Assembly: GCA_032768795.1 (NCBI GenBank)
Contig: CP136496.1
Span: 2,108,001-2,172,000 of the forward strand
From: Tremella fuciformis
Taxonomy: Eukaryota; Basidiomycota; Tremellomycetes; Tremellales; Tremellaceae
Direction: 5' to 3'
Length of the DNA: 64,000 bases
How positions within the stretch are numbered: position 1 is the stretch's first letter; the number at the start of each line of letters is the position of its first letter. This document shows, piece by piece, positions 31,246-41,658 of the stretch. The position numbers were made by a program, and so were the translations under genes. The notes beneath the pieces are model-generated. The model had not been told where the DNA came from. It ran no database searches and worked only from the letters and a program-made list of their open reading frames with translations.

Positions 31246-34200
31246 ATGTCCCACTCAGACTCTGAGGACGACCGCTCTACCACTCGCAGTCGCATCATCC
31301 TCACTGGATCCGACAACTACAAAGAATGGGAGCGATTCATTCTCACCCGCTTGATCCAGAAAGACCTGGATGAGGTGGTAGAAGGAGATGCAACTGTTCC
31401 GACTCCGGCTGCTGAGCAGAAAGCCTGGCTCAGGAAGGACAGGAAAGCCTGGGCAGCCATCGATGAGTCTCTCAGCGCTGCTGTCCACAATGTCCTACCG
31501 CCAAACCTGCTCAACATCACGGTCACTTCATCTTCCTCAGTCTCGGCCACCGCTACCGCCTTGTCCACTCCATTTTCCGGTCTTCTAGCAAAGTCCCTCC
31601 TGGATCATCTTCGCGCCACCTACTCTGCAGCTCGCTCTACCCGCAAAGCTGAGCTCTACCGGATCATCTGGCGGACCGATATCGATGAAAGCGACCCCAT
31701 GGCATCTATTTCACTCATGCGACGAGCTTTCAATGATCTTACAGCATCTTCGGTCACTTTGGCAGATTCTCAACTTGCTTATGCCATCCTCATTGCGCTA
31801 CCGGCCTCATACTCTACCATTGCCTCTACCTTCTACATGCTAGGCGACCCTACTTCGGCCGATGTGATCTCTGCTATCAATGACGAGCTCAGGCGAAGGC
31901 AAACACAGGAGAATGGTGCTCTGGCGCTTGCCGTCAAGATGGCAAAGCTGTCTGGTATCAGCAACAAGAAGAATGTTCGAAGCTACCAGCGTGAGCAAAA
32001 GGAGCGAACACCTGCCATCAAAGACGGTAGCAAGCCCTACTGCGAGTTCCATGACACCAACAGTCACTCCTCCACCGATTGCCGAGCGGCCCAACGTGTC
32101 AAAGCAGCTCATTTGGCATCGGCAGCTCCCACTACCGAAATGGCACCCTCCTCCTCACATGATTCTGGCATCAATTTCATCGCTACCGTCTCGCCATCAG
32201 CTTTCCTTGCTACTGGCCACGCTCGCACCATGGTGGTCGACTCTGGCGCATCACACACAATGGTCTATGACTCTCAACTCTTGTCAAACATCAAATCGCT
32301 ACCAACACCGGTTCCAGTTGTCATTGGCAATGGCTCTACCATCAACGCCACAAAGACCGGTACTCTCACCCTTTGCAATGGGTTCAAGATCCCGGACACT
32401 CTGCTTGTTCCAGATCTTGGTCGCAACCTCCTCTCAGTCCGATCTACCACTTCACCTACCCTGTCATGGACCTTCAACACTGGCACTGCAATTCTCTCAG
32501 ATGGTAGCCATCCTGTCCTCACCGCCAAACTGCAAGACCACCTCTACACCTTGCCTTGTCTGTCCTCTACCGTGCACGCACACATGGTCACCCCTGATAC
32601 GCCAGAACACCTTCTAGAATCTTGGCACAGGCGGCTTGGTCATCTACATGTGCAGGCGGTAGCAACACTTGGAAGGAGTGGACGGCTTGGGGATGCGGGT
32701 AGCTGGGCAAATGTTTCAAGTGATGGATTCGTTTGCGCCGAGTGCATTCAAGGAAAAGGCAAACGACTGCCTTCACCGCCCTCACTACAGCGTGCTACCA
32801 CTCTACTTGGTGCTCTCCACCTTGATCTGTTTGGACCAACTCGAACCACCTCGCATGACGGCTACCGCACCTTCCTGACTATCTATGACGACTTCTCACA
32901 ACACCTGCAGATCCTGTTCCTCAAGGCCAAGAGCGACACACTGTCTACCGTTCAACAGTATATTCAACTGGTGGAGAATCAACTCGGCAGGCATGTCAAG
33001 TCATTGCGAAGCGATAGAGGCGGCGAGTTCACCTCCTTGGCATTCAAACAATATACGAGTGCCAAGGGCATCGACCACCAACTAGTCCCACCAGCAGCGC
33101 ATGCTCAAAACGGGAGGGTAGAACGCGCACATCTTTCACTACTTGATCTTGTGCGGACACTCTTGGTAGACAGCGGTCTACCAGACAAGTTCTGGTCTGA
33201 TGCGGCTCGCTATGCAGCCTACACACGCAATCGAGCCCCCCGGGCAAACGGCTCAATCCCAGAAGATGTATGGCGCAACACAAAGGTTCCCTACGGTCAC
33301 ATGCACCCATTTGGATGTCAGGTATATTATCGGTCCCATACTGAGATGGACAAGCTCAAACCTCGCTACCTCCCTGGCCGCCTTCTGGGGTATGAGGTCA
33401 ACACTACCAACTACCGCATCTGGGACACCAACAACGATCGCCTGGTCATCTCACGCAATGTCACCTTTCAAGGTAGACCCACTGTCATGCATCCTGCAAG
33501 CAATCCAGCCGATCTATTGCATGCTACCAACGAAACAACCTCAGCAACCCACTACATTCCAGGCAAAGTCACCACTTCCACGGACACTCCGCCACCTGAA
33601 TCAGAGCAGCCTGACAGGGGGAGTCCATCTCCAGAACCACAATGGAGAGGGTGGGTAGTAGAGGAAGATCCGCGCTACCACCGATCTCCTGCGCCAACAC
33701 CAGGAGCACTACCAGGCGCTCCAGTACAAGAGGCGGACAACCAACTGCGCCGATCACGCCGTCAAGCAGGTGAAGACCCCGAGGTTGAACCTCGCAGTCT
33801 GGAAGACCGCCTTGCTCTTCATGCCAACACCACTACCGGAACGGATCTCAGCACACTCGCATTTGCCGCCTACTCAGCCATCCTTGCTCCTCAGTCATTT
33901 GCAGATGCTCGCCAGTCGCCTCACTGGGACCAATGGCAATCAGCAATCAACGACGAACTATCAAAGATGGAGAAGTACAAAGTCTGGGAAGTAGTCGACC
34001 GGAACCAAGCTACCAGTAGAACACTCAAAGCACGATGGGTGTTTACTCGCAAAATTGACGGCACTACCGGTGAACCAGCGGGTTTCAAAGCTCGATGGGT
34101 GGCCAAGGGTTACTCCCAGCGGTTTGGCATTGACTACAATGAACTCTATGCTGGTGTCGCACACAAGGACTCTATTCGTCTTTTCTTTGCCATTGTCAAC

Positions 34201-35505
34201 TATCTTGGCTACCACTGCGATGCAGTAGACATTGTTGCAGCATTCCTCAATGGCGACCTCGATGAAACCATCTACCTGGAACCACCTGAGGGCAGCGGTA
34301 TACCGGCAAACAAGGTGATTCATCTCCTCAAGTCACTCTATGGCCTCAAACAGTCACCGCGCTGCTTCAACAAAAAGCTCGACCAGTGGCTACGCTCTCA
34401 GGGTTTCACCCCTGCTACCGCAGACAACTGCATCTACCATCGCATCCAAGACGGTATCACCATCATCATTGCTCTACATGTTGATGATCAACTGGTAGCC
34501 AGTAACTCTCGACCCGAACTTAATCGCTTCAAGGCTCAGCTCCACTCAGCCTTTGAGATCAAGGACAACGGACCGGCCTCCTACTTCCTCGGAGTCAACA
34601 TCTACCGGGACCGCACCTCAAAACGCCTTTTGCTGTCGCAAGAACATTATGTGAAAGCGGTTTTGGATCGATTTGGCATGACTACCTGCACACCCTCTCA
34701 CACTCCTCTACCGTCCGGCTACCGGGCTATTGAGGCTACCGACTTGGAGTTTGAGCAGGTCAAAGACCAGCCTTATCCGGCTATGGTAGGCTCACTGCTC
34801 TATGCAGCCACCATCACTCGACCAGACATTGCTTTCGCTACCTCTCTACTCGCCCGTACTGCCAGCAAATGGTCAGCCCAACACATAGCGGCTGCACGCC
34901 ACCTCATGCGCTACCTACGCGGTACCACAGCCTTCTGTCTGACTTACGACGCCTCTCTATCAACCGCAAAGCCCTCCATTCAAGGGTACGCTGATGCGGA
35001 TTGGGGCGGTTGTCTCAATACTCGGCGGTCCACTACCGGCTACCTTTTCTATGGGTTTGGTGGTCCTATCAGTTGGAGATCCAAACGGCAGCCAACTACG
35101 GCCCTCTCTACCGCAGAAGCTGAATATATGGCGTCCTCTGATGCAGCAAGGCAGGCCATATGGCTCCGGCACCTGGCAGAGAACTTCGGCTACCAGCACA
35201 GCAAAGGTATACCGATTTTGAACGACAACCAGGCTGCAATACTGCTGTCAAAGAACCCAGTGCAGCATGACCGATCAAAGCACATTGACATACGCTACCA
35301 CTTCATTCGGGAGAAGGTAGAACAGGGAGACATCTCTCTGAATCATGTGGCTACCGAGCCCAACCTGGCCGACCTCTTTACCAAGTCGCTACCGGCTGAT
35401 CGCCATCAAAAGCTCTCCAAGGCCATGGGCATGCACCTCAAGCCTCTCCAGGAGATACACGACGAGGGGGAGTGTCAAAATACACGTGGTAGCAGTGATA
35501 AATAA
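31246..35505 (+). CDS. copia Gag-Pol polyprotein
   Basis: The polyprotein has 1,419 residues from ATG 31246. In order: a gag domain of the UBN2 type (TGSDNYKEWERFILTRL), a variant zinc knuckle (YCEFHDTNSHSSTDC, with His for the second Cys), a protease (VVDSGASHTM), GAG_pre-integrase (SWHRRLGHLH), an integrase core with its D, D, E (LHLDLFGP, SLRSDRGGEF, NGRVERAH), a reverse transcriptase (KARWVAKGYSQ, VDIVAAFLNGDLDE, SLYGLKQSPR, catalytic HVDDQL) and RNase H (GYADADWGG, STAEAEYMA, LFTKSLPADRH). The last 11 codons and the stop lie inside the 3' LTR. A single frame means Gag and Pol are made as one product. Confidence 0.96.
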   Translation: MSHSDSEDDRSTTRSRIILTGSDNYKEWERFILTRLIQKDLDEVVEGDATVPTPAAEQKAWLRKDRKAWAAIDESLSAAVHNVLPPNLLNITVTSSSSVSATATALSTPFSGLLAKSLLDHLRATYSAARSTRKAELYRIIWRTDIDESDPMASISLMRRAFNDLTASSVTLADSQLAYAILIALPASYSTIASTFYMLGDPTSADVISAINDELRRRQTQENGALALAVKMAKLSGISNKKNVRSYQREQKERTPAIKDGSKPYCEFHDTNSHSSTDCRAAQRVKAAHLASAAPTTEMAPSSSHDSGINFIATVSPSAFLATGHARTMVVDSGASHTMVYDSQLLSNIKSLPTPVPVVIGNGSTINATKTGTLTLCNGFKIPDTLLVPDLGRNLLSVRSTTSPTLSWTFNTGTAILSDGSHPVLTAKLQDHLYTLPCLSSTVHAHMVTPDTPEHLLESWHRRLGHLHVQAVATLGRSGRLGDAGSWANVSSDGFVCAECIQGKGKRLPSPPSLQRATTLLGALHLDLFGPTRTTSHDGYRTFLTIYDDFSQHLQILFLKAKSDTLSTVQQYIQLVENQLGRHVKSLRSDRGGEFTSLAFKQYTSAKGIDHQLVPPAAHAQNGRVERAHLSLLDLVRTLLVDSGLPDKFWSDAARYAAYTRNRAPRANGSIPEDVWRNTKVPYGHMHPFGCQVYYRSHTEMDKLKPRYLPGRLLGYEVNTTNYRIWDTNNDRLVISRNVTFQGRPTVMHPASNPADLLHATNETTSATHYIPGKVTTSTDTPPPESEQPDRGSPSPEPQWRGWVVEEDPRYHRSPAPTPGALPGAPVQEADNQLRRSRRQAGEDPEVEPRSLEDRLALHANTTTGTDLSTLAFAAYSAILAPQSFADARQSPHWDQWQSAINDELSKMEKYKVWEVVDRNQATSRTLKARWVFTRKIDGTTGEPAGFKARWVAKGYSQRFGIDYNELYAGVAHKDSIRLFFAIVNYLGYHCDAVDIVAAFLNGDLDETIYLEPPEGSGIPANKVIHLLKSLYGLKQSPRCFNKKLDQWLRSQGFTPATADNCIYHRIQDGITIIIALHVDDQLVASNSRPELNRFKAQLHSAFEIKDNGPASYFLGVNIYRDRTSKRLLLSQEHYVKAVLDRFGMTTCTPSHTPLPSGYRAIEATDLEFEQVKDQPYPAMVGSLLYAATITRPDIAFATSLLARTASKWSAQHIAAARHLMRYLRGTTAFCLTYDASLSTAKPSIQGYADADWGGCLNTRRSTTGYLFYGFGGPISWRSKRQPTTALSTAEAEYMASSDAARQAIWLRHLAENFGYQHSKGIPILNDNQAAILLSKNPVQHDRSKHIDIRYHFIREKVEQGDISLNHVATEPNLADLFTKSLPADRHQKLSKAMGMHLKPLQEIHDEGECQNTRGSSDK
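35464..35471 (+). other. copia polypurine tract
   Basis: GAGGGGGA, one base before the 3' LTR, is the expected primer for plus-strand DNA synthesis. It is also coding (in the C-terminal part of the polyprotein). Confidence 0.7.
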
Positions 35506-35690
35506 CGTCCCGCACCTCCTTATACCGCAGTTTCGTCTCCCTGGCAGCTCTCTATCGCTTTCTACAGAGCTAAGAGCTGCCAGGTGAGTATATCCACTAT
35601 GTATCGCTTTCTACAGAGCTAAGAGCTGCCAGCTACCGCCGCTACCGGCTACCTGGCCTCTGACTGCTCTCGCGATCACGTCTACCGACA
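35473..35690 (+). repeat. copia 3' LTR
   Basis: This 218-bp LTR is identical by eye to the 5' LTR and is followed directly by the CAAGG duplication. Confidence 0.95.
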
Positions 35691-36207
35691 CAAGGATCTC
35701 ACGCTTGCTTCTATGCAGCGACAATTTCACATGCTGGACACTAATGGCAGTGCATTCCAAAGACCATGTCGGCGGCCTCGGTCGTTACTGTCAGAAATAA
35801 TGCGGATGGAGTGGAAAGAGGGTCGCCAAAGCCTCACCAGCAAGTTTTGCATGAAGGCTGGATATCACTGAGATCTAGCTGCCCTACAGCATCGAGTATA
35901 GACCCCCCCCCCCGCGCTCTGGGGACCCTAAGGCTCAGACCTTCCAGTAGTGCACTGCGCTCGTGTCATTCCTTTGCGATGCGGGGCGAAACAGTGTGTC
36001 GCGCACGCTCCACCGACAGAAAGAGTTTCAGTATATTGTGAGCTCCGATTTCGAAAACTCTGTTCAACTCGAATGTTCTAGATTCAGTTCTTCCTTTGTC
36101 CGCGACCTGTTTGTCATTCGGGCAACGCATAGAAACTTCCTACTTACCGATTCTTCTGCCCAATCTGTTTCCTGGTGAGGCTCACTCTATATCAGAGACG
36201 CTGCATT
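35691..36207. other. intergenic region between the copia element and gene E
   Basis: This is 517 bp with a run of 11 C residues at about 35903-35913. No gene recognised; it contains the promoter of gene E. Confidence 0.4.
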
Positions 36208-37116
36208 ATGTCAAAATCTACAAACAGGAAGTACAAGACCATCATATGGGCTACCGACACTTCGGAAGACGAGGACCCTTTCCAATCGACAACGAAGTCG
36301 TATTCACCGACATACTCGTTAGTCCAAGGGAGGACCTTCACAAGGGGCCGAGCTGTCAAAGTCAAGAAATCGAAATCAAAGCCAAGATACGCCGGGCAAA
36401 CTGATGAGATGATCAAACGAAGGCTGATCACTCGGAAGAAAGGCACTCGGTCAACCTCAACCCGCAATGAGGTCAAAGACACGATTGTGTGCGCATTCGA
36501 CACACGGATAGAACCAGCCACATCGTTGGCCCTCTCATCGATCAGGCCTGTCTCTTCGCAGATCGCTCAAGAGCAAGAGCACAGCTCGAGCGGCTGTAAG
36601 GGCCTTGCTGATCAGGCTTGGTCCGCTAGGGACTCCGTGAACGAGCCAGCGCGATCCTACTCGGATTCATCACCTTCAGAGCATAGGTGCGAGTCCATGC
36701 GATCTCACACATCACCGCTTGACGAAGATGATGCTGCTCGCCCCTTGTTTCAAAAGGGCCAGAGCACTCTCAATCCGTCTTCAAGTCTGGAAGCCTCAAT
36801 ACCGCGTAGCATTGCTAAGACTTTCTCCCATCAGGCCAGAACCGGCCATGGAGGTAAACGCATCTTCACGGCACGGCGGGGCAAAGCACTCAGACCTTCA
36901 GGTCGGAGGTACGTGTCTGCTGTTTGGGCAGTCGGGATAGGGCTGACGGACAAGCGGTTCCATTACACATGCCACGGTAGCGAAGGATCGAGAAATTTTC
37001 GCCAAGCGGAGCGGGACATGGTGAGCTGCCATCCCCCGATCTCACCCGTCCAGGGCCGCACGAAGCTGCAAATAAGGCCGATTCGGCTGCATCTGAGCCA
37101 TCTTACTTCGGAATAG
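36208..37116 (+). CDS. array-associated protein E (N-terminal domain only, possibly degenerate)
   Basis: As a single exon the frame gives 302 residues from MSKSTNRKYKTIIWATDTSEDEDPF. That start closely parallels the N-termini of genes F (KPIWADDSESEDELW) and G (GVQFAFSSDEDEGGN), but the helical module with its conserved FCREF-type block is missing. The remainder is basic and Ser/Arg-rich, probably disordered and nuclear. Two GT-AG introns in phase 2 (about 36911-36956 and 37020-37053) could be present, mirroring the family pattern, and would shorten the protein to end at 37075. It may be a decayed or truncated member. Confidence 0.5.
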   Translation: MSKSTNRKYKTIIWATDTSEDEDPFQSTTKSYSPTYSLVQGRTFTRGRAVKVKKSKSKPRYAGQTDEMIKRRLITRKKGTRSTSTRNEVKDTIVCAFDTRIEPATSLALSSIRPVSSQIAQEQEHSSSGCKGLADQAWSARDSVNEPARSYSDSSPSEHRCESMRSHTSPLDEDDAARPLFQKGQSTLNPSSSLEASIPRSIAKTFSHQARTGHGGKRIFTARRGKALRPSGRRYVSAVWAVGIGLTDKRFHYTCHGSEGSRNFRQAERDMVSCHPPISPVQGRTKLQIRPIRLHLSHLTSE

Positions 37117-37928
37117 GCTGTTTGTGTCGGACGAGAAGGTCGTCACAGAATCTCAGAGGAGGCATAAACAGTCTACAGTGCTCATCTAGTGTAAAAACGA
37201 ATGTGATCGCTCCCTCTACACCGATGTGGCGTGCCCCCCTCCCGAATCCTCCCCCCCCTCCTCCTATCCCCTCCTCTCCCCACACCCCGGGCCATATGCA
37301 GAACTCGGTGAGACTTTGCCCGCTACGCTTCAACTGAGCCCTAGCTGAGGCAAGCCCGTGCAGCTTCGTCAAGCCTGTCTAACATATATGTAATCCTTCC
37401 ATCATGTCCATTCCCCGTGACGCACGGAACTTATGCAATTAACGAAACAAGGCATAGCCAGCCACTGGGCTTGGGCCGTCCTCCTCCTGACACGTGCAGA
37501 GGCGTCGACGCGCTGACGTCTTTATCAACAGTGATCCAGCTGGTGTCTGGGCGACCATTACCTCAATCCACCCACCGGTCCGAAATGAACGGGGCGTAAC
37601 GTGTTTGAAGTCCAGATCAGCCTTCCACGGCCCAATTTGTCGCGAGCAGGGTGTTATAGCTGGACGACCCGGGTCTTATAAATGTGCAAAGTGCCGTGAC
37701 CAGTCCCGCTCTCATCGCCCAATCACCAATCCGAGCGTTTCGACCCGTGGGCGCTCAAAGGATCAGGTCTAGAATGCCCCGATTTCTCCTTGAAGCAGAC
37801 GCCCCTGGGGTCTTTGGCTCGCTCACCTATGGGTACCTCTTTCTACTAGTGCAGGGGTAATATCTCTACATCACTTTTCGTACATGTCCCTACTTGACAT
37901 CGGCTTACAACGGATCTGATCAAGAGAT
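37117..37928. other. intergenic region between genes E and F
   Basis: This is 812 bp. It has a strongly pyrimidine-rich stretch (37220-37290, many CCCCTCC words). No coding sequence recognised. Confidence 0.4.
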
Positions 37929-38965
37929 ATGCGCAAGACCCAAGTAACAGAGGATAAGCCAATTTGGGCTGATGACTCCGAGAGTGAGGATGAACTCTGG
38001 GCGTCACCCACAAGGACGGGCACCAGGGGTTCAACTCTCTGCAGCCCAGGTCCTGCCGGCGCTTTCACAGACTCCAGGTATCCCATGACCTCGCACGGAG
38101 AGCATACCGACCCCGACCCTGACAGTATGTTCCTGCCAGACGCGTCGGAAGACGAGCAGGAAGTTGAGGTAGGCGAGAGTGCTATAGCGGCGCAAATCGC
38201 CTACCAAAACGATTGCACTATGTGGTGCCGCGATGCCTCGCTTCAGCTCGCCTTGGGAGTCCTGGCTTACAACGTGGAGCAGGATCCCAATTCCGCTGCC
38301 CTGTACGGAAAAACCTTTGCTGGGCTGACCAGCCGCTTGACCAACCCAAAGCAGGGTACTCTCAATGAGGCCCAGAAGGAAAGGTACTTGCTACCCTTTC
38401 AAGTGAGCTACGGGCTCCAAGGAACTGCCAGAAGAGGTCGCGCGAAGTTCACCGCCAACGAGAAGTCCATGATCGATGCGAACTACCACATCATCGAAAG
38501 TGCATCCCGAGGACCCGAATTCGCACTCCCAGAGCGCTTGTGAGTTCTGTGGTTGGAGGTGCCTCCCGACGTGACTGATAAGCCCAGCGAGGTACAACAG
38601 CTCGAGTCCACAGTGAAGTACCTCTGTGAAACCGCTGGTATGACGGAAGACAATATCAATGACATTAAAAGGCTCAACTATTTATGGTGAGTGTTACCGC
38701 CCGAGGTGCACTGCTAACAAATCTCAGTGACCAGTGGGAGGACAAAGCACGAGCAGTACCAGGAACCTTGGAGCAATTGAGATGGGAGCTCATGGAAGAA
38801 GGGGGCCAGCGCCTAAGAGATTCAGCGTGGAGCCGGATGACTCCGGCGATCCAAAACGATTGGAGGGTACCAGGTGACCCTCCTCAACATCCTGCCGATT
38901 CCACCAGATATCCGAGGACCATATACGGCACCAAGACTGGAGAAATGCCCTACGCTCAGATGTGA
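37929..38965 (+). CDS. array family member F (unknown function, one module)
   Basis: Three exons (37929-38539, 38588-38686, 38728-38965) encode 315 residues; both introns are phase 2 like those of the other members. The N-terminus (KPIWADDSESEDELWASP) is an acidic SED-rich segment shared with E and G. The module is more divergent: CRDASLQLALGVLAYNVEQD, then KERYLLPFQVSYGLQG (compare LTPYTSNYGIHPS in A), NYHIIESASRGPEFALPER at the splice site, EVQQLESTVKYLCETAG in the 99-nt middle exon, and LRWELMEEGGQRLRDSAWSR in the last exon. It belongs to the family by architecture and motif order; function unknown. Confidence 0.72.
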
Positions 38966-39389
38966 GCGTGGACTCCAGTTTTTCGACAGCGCTCGCACCT
39001 ATGCCTATGCAGTATGAGATGAAGATGAAATACACACCGCCGGCGGTTGTCGGGCGTATTTGCAGGAGATGGTCAGCTCCAAATTCTCCAACCGTGCGTC
39101 TCCACGGACTCGCATTGGTGAGACGTGAGATTTCCCTTCCATCTTCATACCTCAAGTAGCATGTGTCCTTAAGAGCACGACTGCCACTTGGCTACCACAT
39201 TGCCTTCTTTCAGAGGTAAAGGATGAGGCGTGGACTGGGGTTTAAAGTGAAGCACTGCCGCCTTCTCCTTTGATTAATTACGGGTCTCGCGCTGTTGCCA
39301 AAGCTGTGCTATGACTTCCTTCTTTACTCTTCGATCTTACTTCTCCCTCTCTCTCATCTCTCTGAATACTCGCTGCCATACTGTATACT
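38966..39389. other. intergenic region between genes F and G
   Basis: This is 424 bp with a T/C-rich tract (39310-39365) just before the start of gene G, typical of a core promoter. No ORF of note. Confidence 0.4.
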
Positions 39390-41542
39390 ATGGGCCGAAG
39401 CAAGATCGAGACACGCAAGCGGAGTGGTGTACAGTTTGCGTTCTCGTCCGACGAGGACGAGGGAGGAAATTTGGAGAGAGTCTTTTCCCATACGAGTAAC
39501 TCGTCCAACCCAATCTCACGCCCACCGTCTGTAGCCAGCAACGATCCGAAATCTCCACTATCACAGTCTCCCCAGAGTCCCTTCGCAAGTCTGAGAAGGT
39601 CGAATCGCCACAAACGCCGCGCTCAGGTGCCGAGCTTTCTGAGGGCCCCCTCCGACGTCTCCGTCCCCAGTTCTCCTTCGTATGTCGGGTCTGCCCGAAG
39701 TTCCATGGATAATCATCGCACAGAGATGGGGGCGTTACTTTCTGGAGACCACCTCTCGGAATCGCCAAAGAGCCTAGGACACGAGCGCACTCGTGAGACG
39801 CCCCCTGTGAGCGCCCATGATGAACGAACTCCCCCCGTCAATTGGCCACCCCACTGGGCTCAAGGGGTCAATCCTTTCACCACTCCAAGGATCACCATCG
39901 ACCATAAACCTTTCGGTGAGACGGCTCCTGCAGATTTGACGGAGGCCTTCGTCTCAGAAGCAAGGTCTCCAACCCATCGCTGGGGAGAAGGAGGGATTCT
40001 GAACGAAGAGCAGACAAAGGAGAAAGAGATGTTGGAAGCCGAGGTAACCAATGACCTGATCGATCTGGCACTTGGAGTAGTGGCATACAACTACCGCAAA
40101 AAGCACGCCGCGTCGATGACCTTCAAACAAGACGCAGTTTTCCTAGATGACGTCGCAGAGACCTTTCGGGGCGACGATCTGCTTGACGAAGCCGCTGACT
40201 TACGTTTATATGGAATGATCGATCCTACGGGTCTTGCGGATGCGCTCTTTGACCAGGAGGAGATGAGCCATAAGGACGCACTCTGGCAGGAAATGGTCTT
40301 CGAGACTCGACGGACTCTGATGGCACGAAGCCGGATCAACCGGAATGCAAACGAGGCAAGGAAGGATTTGACGAGGTAAGCCGCGACACGGTGAGGCCTC
40401 AGCGTGCGTTGAACACGTAGCGCGATCGACCAGCATGTTCACACTGCTGAATATCTCGTGGGGGACCACCTGTACTTCGGGGCAGGGCTGGCCCATTCAG
40501 ACATGGCGCTGCTCGGAGCCATGAGGTGAGTATTGGGGGTCGAGGACGAACGCCAAAGTCGAGTTTGACTGATGGCACAGGGGCACTTATGCTACCTCGG
40601 GATCACATGGAACCCAACAGGAGCTTGAAATGCTCCGTGAAGTGACGCACGGGAGCGGCAAGCGCCTACGGGACCGCATGTGGGCAATTATGGGCTGGTC
40701 GATCACGGCTGGATTTAATTCCAGAGTGAGAGATGTCGACTGGGCGGGAACCCCGGAGGATCCACAAGACGACGTTATTCAAACCTCTCTCGACCATGCT
40801 TCATGTCTCATCCAAAGGTTTCTGCCATCTAGAAACCAGGGTGTCGCCTCTAAAGAGGAGCATGAGTTTGCGATGACCCGGATCGGAGACTCTCTTCACC
40901 TTCTTCGACAGAATTGGAACAACGAAGCTTGCAGGCGGATAGCCTCGGTTGCGCTTGATGATGCGTTTCGCGACAAAAAATATCGCAGCCTCGACAACCT
41001 AGCGGACTTGCTTGACCCTGAGCTTGATCGAAAGAAACTGCGGCACGCGACCGCCCTCCAGAACTACTGGGTTTTGGCAGGGACCCTGCTCGGGGACTCG
41101 CGCTCGGCCGCTGTCGAGCGGTGAGCTCGAACAAGGGAGCTAAAAGTACCCGCTGATCGAGCAGGTCGGCACTACAGCTGTGCTTGAACACCAGATATGT
41201 CCAAAGCGGCCCCCGCGGCGAAGTCATCGGGGGGCCAGGCAGCGATCCCTGTACATTCTCGGAAGGAAAGCAGCTACTGTGAGTGTTGTTTGTTGGTGAC
41301 ATGCTTCCAGCTGAGATATCTGCAGAGGCGCTGTTGTCGGCACAGAGGACATTCAAGACGTTCTGACCGGCTCGGAAGACGTTGCCAAGATGCGCAAATA
41401 CCTCGATGATTACATACGAATGGCCAACACTCCTCGCTGGAAGCCCAAATGGTGGGCGGATAACTCCCCGACAGAGCTGGAGCCGTGCACGTCGGGCTCG
41501 ATGGTTTCTGTCAAGCCCGAGCCGAAGGATGAGTGGCGATGA
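39390..41542 (+). CDS. array family member G (unknown function, two modules)
   Basis: Five exons (39390-40375, 40421-40525, 40581-41120, 41165-41278, 41326-41542) splice to 653 residues. The N-terminal 170 residues are acidic, Ser/Pro-rich and disordered. Module 1: NDLIDLALGVVAYNYRKKH, RINRNANEARKDLTRS, AIDQHVHTAEYLVG, LEMLREVTHGSGKRLRDRMW. Module 2: EFAMTRIGDSLHLLRQNW, HATALQNYWVLAGTLLGDS, a 114-nt exon (SALQLCLNTRYV...) and a final exon ending NTPRWKPKWWADN, parallel to the NPEWV ending of other members. All four introns are phase 2. It has the same two-module plan as gene C, reached independently or by shared descent. Confidence 0.72.
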
Positions 41543-41658
41543 GCCTCGAGCGTCGACGCTGCGGCTCCCGGTCCAGTCGCCCTTCGATTGACAGTGCGCC
41601 GAGACCATCAATTTCATTGCTCTGTTCACACACCAATGCATATTTGTTCATATCTACT

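Larger units (their letters stand above)
30995..35690 (+). mobile_element. complete Ty1/copia LTR retrotransposon
   Basis: The 4.7-kb element has identical 218-bp LTRs, a single uninterrupted gag-pol frame and a perfect 5-bp target duplication CAAGG (30990-30994 and 35691-35695). Integrase precedes reverse transcriptase, which defines Ty1/copia (Pseudoviridae-type). Identical LTRs and an open frame indicate a recent, possibly active insertion. It landed between array genes C and E without breaking either coding region. Confidence 0.96.
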
